Positions 25,212-34,015 of a stretch of 64,000 nt of DNA are shown here, piece by piece. This DNA is from Novosphingobium sp. B1 (lineage in GTDB: Bacteria > Pseudomonadota > Alphaproteobacteria > Sphingomonadales > Sphingomonadaceae). A model generated the notes under the pieces. The model was not told the origin of the DNA. It worked only from the letters and a program-made list of their open reading frames with translations, and did no database searches. The DNA is taken from the NCBI RefSeq assembly GCF_900176395.1, contig NZ_FWXL01000005.1:62001-126000 (forward strand), given 5' to 3'. Each line of letters opens with the position of its first letter. Position 1 is the stretch's first letter. A program made the position numbers and the translations under genes.

Positions 25212-25239
25212 GAGGCGGCGGCGCTTCCGTCGCCGCCTC
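25212..25239 (+). other. puf intercistronic stem-loop (pufA-pufL)
   Basis: Inverted repeat GAGGCGGCGGCG / CGTCGCCGCCTC: a 12-bp stem with one G-U pair and the tetraloop CTTC (25224-25227), 13 bases after the pufA stop. In Rhodobacter a hairpin at this place protects the pufBA segment from 3'-5' decay so that LH1 outnumbers reaction centres. The same role is inferred here. It is not followed by a T-run, so it is not a strong terminator. Confidence 0.75.
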
Positions 25240-25300
25240 CTGTGGCAGGCAATCAGAACACAGCTAAGCCCGTCGCGCCGCGGCGGGGAGGGGTAGAACC

Positions 25301-26125
25301 ATGGCACTCCTTAGTTTCGAACGAAAATACCGCGTTCGCGGTGGCACGTTGATCGGCGGCGACCTGTTCGATTTCTGGGTGGGTCCATTCTACGTCGGCT
25401 TCTTTGGCGTGGTGACCGCGATCTTCGCATCGCTGGGCACTGCGCTCATCTTCTACGCCGCCTCGCAAGGGCCGACGTGGAATCCCTGGCTCATCTCGAT
25501 CGAGCCGCCAGACCTCAAGTATGGCCTGGGGCTTGCGCCACTGGCCCAGGGCGGATTCTGGCAGGTCATCACCGTCTGCGCGCTGATATCCTTCAGCAGC
25601 TGGGCGCTGCGCGAGGTCGAGATCTGCCGCAAGCTCGGCATGGGCTATCATGTCCCGGTTGCCTTCAGCATGGCGATCTTCGCCTACTTCACGCTGGTGG
25701 TGATCCGCCCCGTCCTTCTGGGCGGCTGGCACTTCGGCTTCCCCTATGGAATTTTCAGCCACCTCGATTGGGTCTCCAACACGGGGTACCAGTACCTCCA
25801 CTTCCACTACAACCCGGCCCACATGCTGGCAGTCTCGTTCTTCTTCACGACCACCCTGGCCCTCGCGCTCCACGGCGCGCTGGTGCTTTCGGCAGTCAAT
25901 CCGCCAGAGGGCGGCGAAGTGAAGTCTCCCGAGTACGAGGACACCTTCTTCCGCGATCTCATCGGCTACTCGGTCGGCACGCTGGGCATTCACCGTGTCG
26001 GTCTGCTGCTTGCCCTCAACGCGGGCTTCTGGAGCGCGGTGTGCATCGTGATCAGCGGGCCCCTGTGGACCAAGGGCTGGCCCGAATGGTGGACCTGGTG
26101 GCTCAACCTGCCGATCTGGTCGTGA
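25301..26125 (+). CDS. pufL: Reaction centre L subunit PufL
   Basis: 274 residues with five membrane spans and the expected L-subunit features: [20 protein letters not shown] start, [14 protein letters not shown], and AMHGAxVLS-like [15 protein letters not shown], which carries a histidine ligand of the non-haem iron/quinone region. With PufM it holds the special pair, bacteriopheophytins and quinones in the membrane. Fourteen bases separate it from pufM. Confidence 0.98.
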   Translation: MALLSFERKYRVRGGTLIGGDLFDFWVGPFYVGFFGVVTAIFASLGTALIFYAASQGPTWNPWLISIEPPDLKYGLGLAPLAQGGFWQVITVCALISFSSWALREVEICRKLGMGYHVPVAFSMAIFAYFTLVVIRPVLLGGWHFGFPYGIFSHLDWVSNTGYQYLHFHYNPAHMLAVSFFFTTTLALALHGALVLSAVNPPEGGEVKSPEYEDTFFRDLIGYSVGTLGIHRVGLLLALNAGFWSAVCIVISGPLWTKGWPEWWTWWLNLPIWS

Positions 26126-26139
26126 AGGAGCACTGAGCG

Positions 26140-27114
26140 ATGGCGACCTATCAGAACATTTTCACCCAGGTCCAGCTGCGGGGCGAACCCGAAGCGGGGA
26201 TCGCCCTCCCACCCGGCAGCGAGCCGCGGATCGGCAAGGGATCGTTCAACCACCTCATGGGCCTGATCGGCCATGCGCAGATCGGCCCGGTCTATCTGGG
26301 CTGGACCGGCGTGTTTTCGCTGATCTTCGGCTTCTTCGCGATCGAGATCATCGGGCTCAACATGCTCGCCTCGGTCAACTGGAACCCGATCCAGTTCGTG
26401 CGCATGCTGCCCTGGCTCAGCCTTGAACCGCCGGCGCCCAAGTATGGCTTCACCCCGTTCGTGCCGCTGGCCGAAGGTGGATGGTGGATCATGGCAGGCT
26501 TTTTCCTGACCACATCGATCATTCTGTGGTGGGTCCGCACTTATACCCGCGCTCGGGCGCTGGGCATGGGGACGCACGTTGCGTGGGCTTTCGCCTCTGC
26601 AATCTGGCTTTACCTCGTGCTGGGCTTCATCCGTCCCTTCTTCATGGGCTCTTGGGCCGAAGCGGTGCCCTTCGGCATCTTCCCGCACCTCGATTGGACG
26701 GCTGCCTTTTCGATCCGCTATGGCAACCTGTTCTACAACCCCTTCCACGCCTTCTCGATCGCCTTCCTCTATGGCTCGACCCTGCTCTTCGCGATGCACG
26801 GGGCGACCATCCTTGCGGTTGGCCGTTATGGTGGTGAGCGCGAGATCGAGCAGATCACCGATCGCGGGACGGCCTCGGAACGCGCGGCGCTGTTCTGGCG
26901 CTGGACCATGGGCTTCAACGCCACGATGGAATCGATCCACCGCTGGGCATGGTGGTTTGCCGTGCTGACGACGCTGACCGGCGGCATCGGCATCCTGCTG
27001 ACCGGGACCGTGGTCGATAACTGGTACCTCTGGGCGCAGCAGCATGGCTATGCTCCGATGTACCCCGATACCGGGGTCATCGATCCCGCAACGCTGGGGA
27101 GTGCGGGCCAATGA
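26140..27114 (+). CDS. pufM: Reaction centre M subunit PufM
   Basis: 324 residues, opening [17 protein letters not shown]; five membrane spans; [16 protein letters not shown] and [16 protein letters not shown] are the iron/quinone-site segments. Standard M-subunit length for species with a PufC cytochrome. The stop overlaps pufC (ATGA). Confidence 0.98.
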   Translation: MATYQNIFTQVQLRGEPEAGIALPPGSEPRIGKGSFNHLMGLIGHAQIGPVYLGWTGVFSLIFGFFAIEIIGLNMLASVNWNPIQFVRMLPWLSLEPPAPKYGFTPFVPLAEGGWWIMAGFFLTTSIILWWVRTYTRARALGMGTHVAWAFASAIWLYLVLGFIRPFFMGSWAEAVPFGIFPHLDWTAAFSIRYGNLFYNPFHAFSIAFLYGSTLLFAMHGATILAVGRYGGEREIEQITDRGTASERAALFWRWTMGFNATMESIHRWAWWFAVLTTLTGGIGILLTGTVVDNWYLWAQQHGYAPMYPDTGVIDPATLGSAGQ

Positions 27115-28208
27115 AACGGACAATCGCAATCGCCGCACTGACGGGTGTCTGCCTGACACTCGCCGGGTGCGAGCTTGGCCCCAAGCAGTCGGTGCAGAAC
27201 GGACATCGGGGCACCGGAATGGACCAGGTCGTCCTCAAGAAGGTCGCCCTGGCCAAGGACGAGGTCCCTGCCCCGCCCTACGATCCGCCCTCGAATGACG
27301 GCCCCCGCGCCGGTGCCGCCTACCAGAACGTCCAGGTTCTGGGCGACGTTTCGGAAGAGCAGTTTACCTACACCATGGCCGCGATCACTTCGTGGATCGC
27401 ACCGGAGCAAGGGTGCAACTACTGCCACAATCCTGAAAACATGGCGTCAGACGAAAAGTACACCAAGGTCGTGGCGCGCAAGATGTTGCAGATGACGCGC
27501 AACATCAACGGGAACTGGTCCAGCCACGTCAAGCAGACCGGCGTCACCTGCTGGACCTGCCACCGCGGCAACGCCATTCCCGCAAACTACTGGGCCCTGC
27601 CCGAAGGCGAGAAGAACGGGATCATCGGCAACCGCCACGGCCAGAACAATCCGATTGCAGCCTCGGCCTATTCGTCGCTGCCGAACTCGGCTTTGGCCCT
27701 GTACCTGACCGGCGATCCAAAGACCGACCGCAACATCCGCGTCGTTTCGAACACGCTGCATCCGACCAAGGCGAACGAGCTTTCGATCAAGGAAACGGAG
27801 CCGCAGTATGCGCTGATGATGCACCTGTCGCAGTCGCTGGGCGTGAACTGCACGTTCTGCCACAACGCGCAGGCGTTCAAGCCATGGAACATCAGCACCC
27901 CGCAACGCGCCACGGCATGGTACGGCCTGCGCATGGTGCGCAACATCAACGGCGAGTACATCAGTTCGCTCAAGGACGCCTTCCCTGCCCACCGCAAGGG
28001 GCCGATGGGCGATCCGTTCAAGGTTAGCTGTGCAACCTGCCACCAGGGCAAGAACAAGCCGATGGGCGGGTACCAGATGGCCAAGGACTACAAGGCACTG
28101 TGGGGCGCTCCGTTGGCGATGCCGGCAACGGTGCCTGCAGCTCCGGCTGCGCCTGCATCACCTGCCGCCCCCGTGGCAGCGGCAGCAGTGACGACCGCAA
28201 CACACTGA
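27111..28208 (+). CDS. pufC: Reaction-centre tetrahaem cytochrome PufC
   Basis: 365 residues. Lipoprotein signal with lipobox LAGC (Cys20) and four haem motifs CNYCH, CWTCH, CTFCH and CATCH, so all four c-type haems can be bound. The lipid-anchored protein sits on the periplasmic face and re-reduces the special pair. The C-terminal 25 residues are an Ala/Pro-rich tail. Last gene of the puf operon; a strong terminator follows. Confidence 0.97.
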   Translation: MKRTIAIAALTGVCLTLAGCELGPKQSVQNGHRGTGMDQVVLKKVALAKDEVPAPPYDPPSNDGPRAGAAYQNVQVLGDVSEEQFTYTMAAITSWIAPEQGCNYCHNPENMASDEKYTKVVARKMLQMTRNINGNWSSHVKQTGVTCWTCHRGNAIPANYWALPEGEKNGIIGNRHGQNNPIAASAYSSLPNSALALYLTGDPKTDRNIRVVSNTLHPTKANELSIKETEPQYALMMHLSQSLGVNCTFCHNAQAFKPWNISTPQRATAWYGLRMVRNINGEYISSLKDAFPAHRKGPMGDPFKVSCATCHQGKNKPMGGYQMAKDYKALWGAPLAMPATVPAAPAAPASPAAPVAAAAVTTATH

Positions 28209-28235
28209 TCCCCCGCAAATATGTGGGCATCTCAA

Positions 28236-28270
28236 GGGTCCGCCAGGCACTGCCCGGCGGGCCCTTTTTT
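28236..28270 (+). terminator. Rho-independent terminator of the puf operon
   Basis: Stem GGGTCCGCC (28236-28244) / GGCGGGCCC (28256-28264), nine pairs with one U-G, directly followed by six T residues (28265-28270), 28 bases after the pufC stop. It is the clearest terminator in the window. Confidence 0.9.
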
Positions 28271-28308
28271 CGTCCCGAAGGTCATGCGCAGGTTTGGGGC
28301 AGGTCAAG

Positions 28309-28337
28309 GGTAGGTGAAAGGTAGGTGAAAGGTAGGT
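28309..28337. repeat. 11-bp tandem repeat downstream of pufC
   Basis: About 2.6 head-to-tail copies of GGTAGGTGAAA (28309-28319, 28320-28330, 28331-28337), in the convergent gap between the puf terminator and the small membrane gene. Not coding by the annotation given. Probably replication slippage; a role as a binding site is untested. Confidence 0.8.
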
Positions 28338-28371
28338 TCGCGCAGGTTTCGCCCTGCTGGATCAGGCAGAA

Positions 28372-28623
28372 CTACAGCTTTCGACCACGCCTGATGACGT
28401 CGGCGATATGCACCGGGAACGACAATGCAATCGGCGCGGAAATCCACCACCAGGCCGCCCCGGTGAGCGCCGCCCGAAGCCCGACAACGATGAGCGCGGC
28501 GGGCAGCAGCATGGGCAGGAGATCGCCGACGCTCCATCCCCGCCAGCGCAACCAGATCGCTTCGATCAGAAGCGCGGCCAGCACGATGTCGGCAGCATAG
28601 CCAGAAGAAAACAGCGCATCCAT
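28372..28623 (-). CDS. Small two- to three-span membrane protein next to tspO
   Basis: 83 residues (MDALFSSGYAADIVLAALLIEAIWLRWRGWS...). Hydrophobic segments at about 10-27, 33-53 and 57-72 with basic ends (VIRRGRKL). No family recognised. It follows tspO nine bases after its stop in the same direction and is the last gene of the minus-strand bchG-pucC-bchP-tspO run. A function in pigment or tetrapyrrole handling is only guilt by association. Confidence 0.65.
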   Translation of the reverse strand: MDALFSSGYAADIVLAALLIEAIWLRWRGWSVGDLLPMLLPAALIVVGLRAALTGAAWWWISAPIALSFPVHIADVIRRGRKL

Positions 28624-28632
28624 GCCTGCAGC

Positions 28633-29127
28633 TCAGCCGAAGGGCGGGTTGAGGCGGACGATCTCCCAGTTGAGCGCACCAGCCACAGTGACCCACGCGA
28701 GATAGGGCAGGAGCAAGACTGCGGAGAGCCGCGAAATCCGCCCGCAATAGATGATCAGGGTAGCGATCGAGAGCCAGAGCAGGGACAGTTCCCAGAAAGC
28801 CCAGTCTGGTCGCTGCATCCGGAAAAAGATGAGGCTCCACAACACGTTGAGGAAGCCGTTCAGGGCGAACAGGCCGATGATGGTATCCGAGGTGCGCGAC
28901 GTGCGGGCTGCGCGCCATGCGAAAACGCCGGCGATGGCGCAGAGCGCGAAGATGGTTGTCCAGGCGATCGGGAAAATCGGGCGCGGCGGCGTGAAATCAG
29001 GCTTGATCAGCGAATCATACCAAGGCCCCAGATCGGTGATCGTGCCGCCGATCATCGCCGTGGCAAAGGCCGCGAGCGAGGCAATGCCGACGGGGATCCC
29101 GGCGGGAACGAGCGAGGCGCGCCTCAT
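28633..29127 (-). CDS. tspO: TspO/MBR family tryptophan-rich sensory protein
   Basis: 164 residues from ATG 29125-29127, which overlaps the bchP stop (ATGA); the extra 12 codons upstream are ignored. Five predicted membrane helices and the family residues DLGPWYDSLIKPDFTPP, NVLWSLIFF and YLAWVTVAGALNWEIVRLN. TspO binds porphyrins; in Rhodobacter it damps photosynthesis gene expression when oxygen is present, apparently through tetrapyrrole export or turnover. Being fused into the bchP operon makes such a feedback role plausible here. Confidence 0.93.
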   Translation of the reverse strand: MRRASLVPAGIPVGIASLAAFATAMIGGTITDLGPWYDSLIKPDFTPPRPIFPIAWTTIFALCAIAGVFAWRAARTSRTSDTIIGLFALNGFLNVLWSLIFFRMQRPDWAFWELSLLWLSIATLIIYCGRISRLSAVLLLPYLAWVTVAGALNWEIVRLNPPFG

Positions 29128-30320
29128 CCTGCAGCAGGCCTCAGGCCCAGCAGGTGGGCGCAATCCTTGAGGAAAATCCGAACATGCGCCATCGGCTTAG
29201 CCCGGACAAGTTGCTTGTTCATGTAGGCCTGCCAGGTCAGCTGCTGCACGTCCCGGTCTGCGCACATCTCGACAAAACGCTCGCGGCGCTTGTCGCTGGA
29301 ATACCAGAAATACTGCATGATCCCGAGGATCCAGAACACCCGGCCATGCTGGCGCAGGAATGCCTTGCGGGCGTGGCGCAGCATGGCAGGGTTGCCGGTG
29401 GCCAGAAAGCCGAGCGCCGCGCTGGCGGCAATCCGGCCGCACGCCATTGCGTAGTAGATGCCCTCGCCCGAAGCCGGCGCGACCACGCCCGCTGCATCGC
29501 CAGCCACCAGCACGTCGCGCCCGTTGTCCCAGCGTTTCAGCGGCTTGAGCGGTATCGGCGCACCTTCGCTGCGGATTGTTTCGCAGCCATCGAGGCCAAG
29601 TTCACTGCGCATCTGCTTGACCGACCCGCGCAGCGAGAAGCCCTTGTTGGCACTGCCGACGCCGATGCTGGAAGTTGCACCATGGGGGAAGACCCACGCG
29701 TAGAAATCGGGCGAGAGCTTGCCCTGGTAGAGCACATCGCAACGCGATCCGTCGAAGCCCTGCGGCGTGGTCTTGGGCGAGCGGACGATCTCGTGATAGG
29801 CGAACACGCAAGGGTTGCGTTCCGCGCCGGGGATGTTCTCGCGCGCAACGCCAGAGCGCGCTCCGTCTGCGCCGATCACAAGGCTGGTGCGCACTTTCGA
29901 GATCGCGCCACCGCGGTCCTTGCGGAAGCAGACAATTGCTCCCTGTCCGTTATCACGTTCGACATGCTCATAGGTCCCTGTGCGGCGCTCGGCCCCGGCA
30001 TCGGCAGCACGTTGGCGCAGCCATTCGTCGAAGTGTTCCCGGTCGACCATCCCGACATACCCGATCTCGCCCACGGGCATGTCGACCGCGCGGTTGGACG
30101 GGGCGACCATCCGGGCCGAGCGGGCGCGGGCAACCAGCAGCGATTGCGGCACTTCGAACTCTTCAAGCAGGCGGGGCGGAACAGCGCCACCGCAGGGCTT
30201 GATGCGACCGGCCCGGTCAAGCAGCAGCACGCTGCGTCCCGCCCGCGCGAGGTCCCATGCGGCCGTGGCGCCACAAGGTCCGCCACCGATCACGACGACA
30301 TCGAATTGCTCTTCGGTCAT
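29124..30320 (-). CDS. bchP: Geranylgeranyl bacteriochlorophyll reductase BchP
   Basis: 398 residues starting MTEEQFDVVVIGGGPCG; FAD-binding GxGxxG at 12-17 and the second flavin motif DVLVAGDAAGVVAPASGEGI, both typical of the BchP/ChlP family. It reduces three double bonds of the geranylgeranyl tail to phytyl. Both ends overlap neighbours by ATGA (PucC-like gene before, tspO after). The frame is open upstream to 30734 but that is antisense-like extension inside the neighbouring gene. Confidence 0.95.
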   Translation of the reverse strand: MTEEQFDVVVIGGGPCGATAAWDLARAGRSVLLLDRAGRIKPCGGAVPPRLLEEFEVPQSLLVARARSARMVAPSNRAVDMPVGEIGYVGMVDREHFDEWLRQRAADAGAERRTGTYEHVERDNGQGAIVCFRKDRGGAISKVRTSLVIGADGARSGVARENIPGAERNPCVFAYHEIVRSPKTTPQGFDGSRCDVLYQGKLSPDFYAWVFPHGATSSIGVGSANKGFSLRGSVKQMRSELGLDGCETIRSEGAPIPLKPLKRWDNGRDVLVAGDAAGVVAPASGEGIYYAMACGRIAASAALGFLATGNPAMLRHARKAFLRQHGRVFWILGIMQYFWYSSDKRRERFVEMCADRDVQQLTWQAYMNKQLVRAKPMAHVRIFLKDCAHLLGLRPAAG

Positions 30321-31630
30321 ATCACCGCTGCTCCCAATGCCATTCCATTCGGTCGGCGCGCCGCAACCCGCATCGCCAGGACGGCAGAAAGCAGGAACAG
30401 GGCGGCCTCGACAGCGAAGATGAGCTGGAACGCTTCTGCGGCATGGCCGGTGAGGCTGCGGACGATATCGACGCCAAGCGCGCCCGACAGTCCGCCAAGC
30501 CCGAAGGCAATTGCCTGTGCCGTGCCCCATACACCCATGCGCACCCCTTCGCGCGTGCGCTTGCCGGCGCCTGCCAAACCCATCATCGAGCCAATGGCAG
30601 AGACCGCGAAGGCGCCATTGAAGAAGCCCAGGGCAGCAATGTTGGCGGCAAGCGGCCAGCCCGGGCCGAAGCGGGCGGCCATGGTCAGGCCTGCCAGCGC
30701 ACAGGCCGAACCGAAGCAACCGAGCATCGTCCATACCCTGAGTTCGATCGGCATGCGCCCGGCAAAGGCGCTGCCGCCGATCCCGGTCAGGATCATGCCC
30801 ACCAGCACGCCGCCATGCTGCACGCCTGAAAGGCTGGTCGACTGGCCCGGCGTCATCTGGAAGACCAGCCCGGCAAAGGGTTCGAGGATCAGGTCCTGCA
30901 TCGAGTAGGCAAGCATCGACACGAAAATGAACAGCGTGAAGCGCCGAGCTTCAGGCTCTTCGAAAATTTCGCGCAGGGCTTCGCGGAAATCGGCAGGTGG
31001 TTCGGTCTGTGCCGCGTGCTGCGGTTGCCCCATGCGCCTTTCCAGCCCGGCCATCGCCAGACTTGTCAAAACGATGGCCGAGAGAACCACGCCGCCAGCA
31101 ACCTGGAAAAGCCTCGCCTCGGTATAAGGATCGAGCAGGGCACCTGCAGTGCCTGCCGCCACGACAATGCCGAAGACCATCATGATCCACGTGGTTGCCG
31201 CAGCCGCTGCACGGCGTTCGGGCGCCACGCCCGACGCGAGAATGGCAAGCATCGACGTACCTGCAGCACCGACCCCGGCGCCGATCATGGTGAACGCCAC
31301 GACCGCCAGCGCGAGGCCTGAAATGCGCGAACCGTCGAGCATCGTGGTGGCCTGAACGGCCAGCAGCGCGCCCGCGCCGAGCACGATGATCCCGCCAACC
31401 ACCCATGGAGTGCGCCGCTTGCCGAGATCGGAGCCATGCCCCCAGATCGGACGCGAAAGCTGCACACCATAATGCCAGGCGACGAGGCCGGCGGGAATTC
31501 CGGCGGCAAGCCCGTATTCCAGCACCATCAGGCGGTTGAGCAGCGAAGTTGCCAGCATGACGATCGCACCGATCGAGGCCTGAACTGCACCCAGACGGAT
31601 GATCGACCACCATCCGAACCCGGCTTTCAT
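30317..31630 (-). CDS. pucC: PucC/LhaA family MFS protein (BCH2-type)
   Basis: 437 residues from ATG 31628-31630 (MKAGFGWWSIIRLG), sharing one base with the bchG stop (TGATG). About twelve membrane spans; the family signature SMQDLILEPFAGLVFQMTPGQST is present. PucC-type MFS proteins assist light-harvesting assembly, probably by delivering bacteriochlorophyll. This copy sits between bchG and bchP, the place of Rhodobacter bch2/orf428; a second member, LhaA, is at 43731-45155. No LH2 (puc) genes lie in the window, so it must act on LH1 or pigment traffic. Confidence 0.9.
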   Translation of the reverse strand: MKAGFGWWSIIRLGAVQASIGAIVMLATSLLNRLMVLEYGLAAGIPAGLVAWHYGVQLSRPIWGHGSDLGKRRTPWVVGGIIVLGAGALLAVQATTMLDGSRISGLALAVVAFTMIGAGVGAAGTSMLAILASGVAPERRAAAAATTWIMMVFGIVVAAGTAGALLDPYTEARLFQVAGGVVLSAIVLTSLAMAGLERRMGQPQHAAQTEPPADFREALREIFEEPEARRFTLFIFVSMLAYSMQDLILEPFAGLVFQMTPGQSTSLSGVQHGGVLVGMILTGIGGSAFAGRMPIELRVWTMLGCFGSACALAGLTMAARFGPGWPLAANIAALGFFNGAFAVSAIGSMMGLAGAGKRTREGVRMGVWGTAQAIAFGLGGLSGALGVDIVRSLTGHAAEAFQLIFAVEAALFLLSAVLAMRVAARRPNGMALGAAVI

Positions 31631-32532
31631 CACACATAACCTCCAAGACCCAGAGCGGCCGCCATCATGCCGAGCACGTAGAGCGACACGCCGGTGGCGT
31701 TGTACCAGGGCGCGTTGCGCGCAGGCGCCGAGACTAGGCGCGGCATCAGGCAAAGTTGCACGGCGAGCGAAACGGCGACGGCCACGGCCGGAATGGTCAA
31801 TCCCCATACCTGCAGCAGCACGATGACGATCGCCTGCGGCAGCGCCATGACCGCGCTGGCAAGGATCGCGGCCGGACGTTCGCCCAGCACCACCGGAAGC
31901 GATCGCAGGCCTGTCGCCCGATCACCTTCCACCGCCTTGAAATCATTGAGGGTCATGATGCCGTGCGCACCAAGACTGTAAAGCGCGAGGACCGCCAGCA
32001 CGCGCGCCGATGGCAACGCGCCTTCCATGACCGCCGCGCCGGTGAACCAGCTCAATCCCTCGTACGTCAGGGCAACCACGGCAGGCCCGATCCAGCCACT
32101 GGTCTTGAAGCGGAACGGCGGCGCACTGTAGGCCCAGGCGCAGGCCAACCCGAATACCGTGGCGAAGAACACCCACTTTCCGGTGAACCCGGCGACGACG
32201 AGTGACAGCATCGTCCAGACAATGGCGATGAACAGGCCCCAGCGGCCTGCGACGCGCCCCGAAGGGATCGGCCGGCCAGGCTCGTTGATGGCATCGACAT
32301 GGCGGTCAAACCAGTCGTTCACGGCCTGGCTGGTGCCGCAGACCAGAGGGCCGGTCAGCGCAATGCCGGCAAGCAGGAAGGACCAGCGCGAAAGCGGAGC
32401 AACGCCTGAAGAGACCACGCCGCACAGCAAGGCCCACATCGGTGGAAACCAGGTGATCGGCTTCAGGAGTTCCAAGACATCGCGAGCCGCCGGAGGCGGC
32501 GTCATCCCAGTCAAGACTGCAGATCGCGCCAT
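31630..32532 (-). CDS. bchG: Bacteriochlorophyll synthase BchG
   Basis: 300 residues, UbiA-type prenyltransferase with seven to nine membrane spans. The Asp-rich substrate motif NDWFDRHVDAINEPGRPIPSG is the BchG/ChlG hallmark that binds the Mg-coordinated prenyl diphosphate. The enzyme esterifies bacteriochlorophyllide a with geranylgeranyl diphosphate. ATG at 32530-32532 lies 49 bases after ppsR, with a PpsR-type site in that gap, so bchG probably has its own repressed promoter. Confidence 0.96.
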   Translation of the reverse strand: MARSAVLTGMTPPPAARDVLELLKPITWFPPMWALLCGVVSSGVAPLSRWSFLLAGIALTGPLVCGTSQAVNDWFDRHVDAINEPGRPIPSGRVAGRWGLFIAIVWTMLSLVVAGFTGKWVFFATVFGLACAWAYSAPPFRFKTSGWIGPAVVALTYEGLSWFTGAAVMEGALPSARVLAVLALYSLGAHGIMTLNDFKAVEGDRATGLRSLPVVLGERPAAILASAVMALPQAIVIVLLQVWGLTIPAVAVAVSLAVQLCLMPRLVSAPARNAPWYNATGVSLYVLGMMAAALGLGGYV

Positions 32533-32561
32533 GGGCAGAGACTATGCCCATCACACCAGAC

Positions 32562-32579
32562 CGTCAAATCAAATTGACA
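32562..32579 (-). promoter_or_regulatory. PpsR/CrtJ-type operator ahead of bchG
   Basis: On the transcribed strand TGTCAATTTGATTTGACG, one base off TGT-N12-ACA, with arms TGTCAA/TTTGACG giving a near-perfect dyad. It occupies most of the 49-base ppsR-bchG gap and ends 30 bases before the bchG ATG. Expected to control bchG-pucC-bchP-tspO. Confidence 0.68.
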
Positions 32580-32581
32580 CT

Positions 32582-34003
32582 TTATCCATCAACGCCGTCA
32601 GCCATGTTGCCCAAGCCATAGCGATGCAGCTTGGAATAGAGGCTTTGACGGCTCAGCCCGAGAATTTCGGCGGCAGATGCGCGGTTGTTTGAAGTGTATT
32701 CGAGCGCGGCTTCGATGCACAGACGCTCGATAAGGTCGGTCGACTCGCGCACGATGTCGCGCAGCGACATGCGCCCGACCAGATCGGTAAGCTGTTCGAC
32801 GGAACGCGGCGCTTCGTTGGTCGCCGGAAGATCGCGCAGCCTTCTGCCGATGGGCCGGATGACGAAGCCGTAGCACGGCTCGTCATCGACGGTCCGCACG
32901 GCCGACAGTTCGACCGGTTCGCCTTCGAAGCCATCGCGCGCTCCGATAACGGTGTTCACGTTGCGTGCGATTTCGTGCTTGGCCAGTTGCCCTTCGATCA
33001 GATCGAGATCGATGCCCGGTCGGCCAAGGAAATCGCCGAGCGGGCGCCCGCGCAGCTGGTCTGCGGTGGCTGCCGAGACAAGTTCGACGAAGGCCATGTT
33101 GGCAGCCTGGATCTGCATCCGGCCATCCGTCAGGACAAAGGCATCGGGCATGGCGTCAATGACGCGGGCCATGGCGGAGTCGGTCTGCTCCGACGCACCC
33201 GGCGCACCAGCGATGCGGATCAGAAGATACTGGCCGCCACGCTCTCGAAAGCCGCTTGCCGAAACCGAAATGATTTCAGCACCTTCGACCGTTTCAACCT
33301 CGAGCGGCGGGATGCCGTTGGAAACCATCGCCGATCCGAGAAAGGCGATCAGGCTTTCACGCCCTGCGCGGGCAAACAGATTGGTCAGCTTGCCCCCGGG
33401 AAGCGCGCCCGGACGCGCCCGGAACAGCTGATGCGCGGCCTGATTCGCTTCACGTATGCGGAACGTTTCGGCATCGACGATCAGCACCGGCTCGGCCGTA
33501 TGCTCGAACAGCATGCGGTAGCGGGCTTCAAGCTGGCGAAGACGCAAGTAGTCGCGTTCAAGCGATTGCTGCGCCTGGAGCACGCGCTGCTGGAGGGCAG
33601 CGGCATCGCGCATGTCACGCCCGAAGGCGATGCTCCCCGCGCCTTGCCCGATACTGACCACGACGAAGCGAACGGGCACCTCGCCATCGGAAGTGATCTG
33701 GTTGACCTGCCGCCAGTGCTGGGTGACGCCCTTGCGCGCGTTTGCCAGCATTTCCATGACCTTGGGCTTGCTCTCGACGTTGACGGTATCAAGCCAGTTG
33801 CAGCCAAGCCATTGCGTCGCTTCGGGAAACTCCCGCGGATTGACCGTCAGATCGATGATCTTCCCGGCATCGTCGATAACCAGCGCGATATCGCCTGCCA
33901 CCATTGCCAACCGCGCCGCGACATCGGCTCCGAGAGTATCGAAGTGGCGGTCGGCGCTGGTGAAGGGAAGCTTCCCTTCAAGGCTGTTCTTGCGGGATGA
34001 CAT
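32582..34003 (-). CDS. ppsR: Redox-responsive repressor PpsR (CrtJ)
   Basis: 473 residues. PAS-like domains (about 40-120, 165-255, 275-375), the glutamine-rich coiled helix AALQQRVLQAQQSLERDYLRLRQLEARY between them, and a C-terminal FIS-type helix-turn-helix NNRASAAEILGLSRQSLYSKL. Cysteines at 68, 377 and 429; Cys429, in ERLCIEAAL at the head of the HTH, matches the redox-active cysteine of CrtJ/PpsR. Represses bch, crt and puc-type promoters at TGT-N12-ACA sites, which recur in this window. Twelve bases after aerR, so co-transcribed with it. Confidence 0.96.
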   Translation of the reverse strand: MSSRKNSLEGKLPFTSADRHFDTLGADVAARLAMVAGDIALVIDDAGKIIDLTVNPREFPEATQWLGCNWLDTVNVESKPKVMEMLANARKGVTQHWRQVNQITSDGEVPVRFVVVSIGQGAGSIAFGRDMRDAAALQQRVLQAQQSLERDYLRLRQLEARYRMLFEHTAEPVLIVDAETFRIREANQAAHQLFRARPGALPGGKLTNLFARAGRESLIAFLGSAMVSNGIPPLEVETVEGAEIISVSASGFRERGGQYLLIRIAGAPGASEQTDSAMARVIDAMPDAFVLTDGRMQIQAANMAFVELVSAATADQLRGRPLGDFLGRPGIDLDLIEGQLAKHEIARNVNTVIGARDGFEGEPVELSAVRTVDDEPCYGFVIRPIGRRLRDLPATNEAPRSVEQLTDLVGRMSLRDIVRESTDLIERLCIEAALEYTSNNRASAAEILGLSRQSLYSKLHRYGLGNMADGVDG

Positions 34004-34015
34004 CAGAACGCTCGG

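Noticed and set aside
28304..28918. 204-codon minus-strand frame over tspO and its small neighbour
   Set aside because: Overlaps both genes out of frame; residues are His/Arg/Ala-rich and not protein-like.
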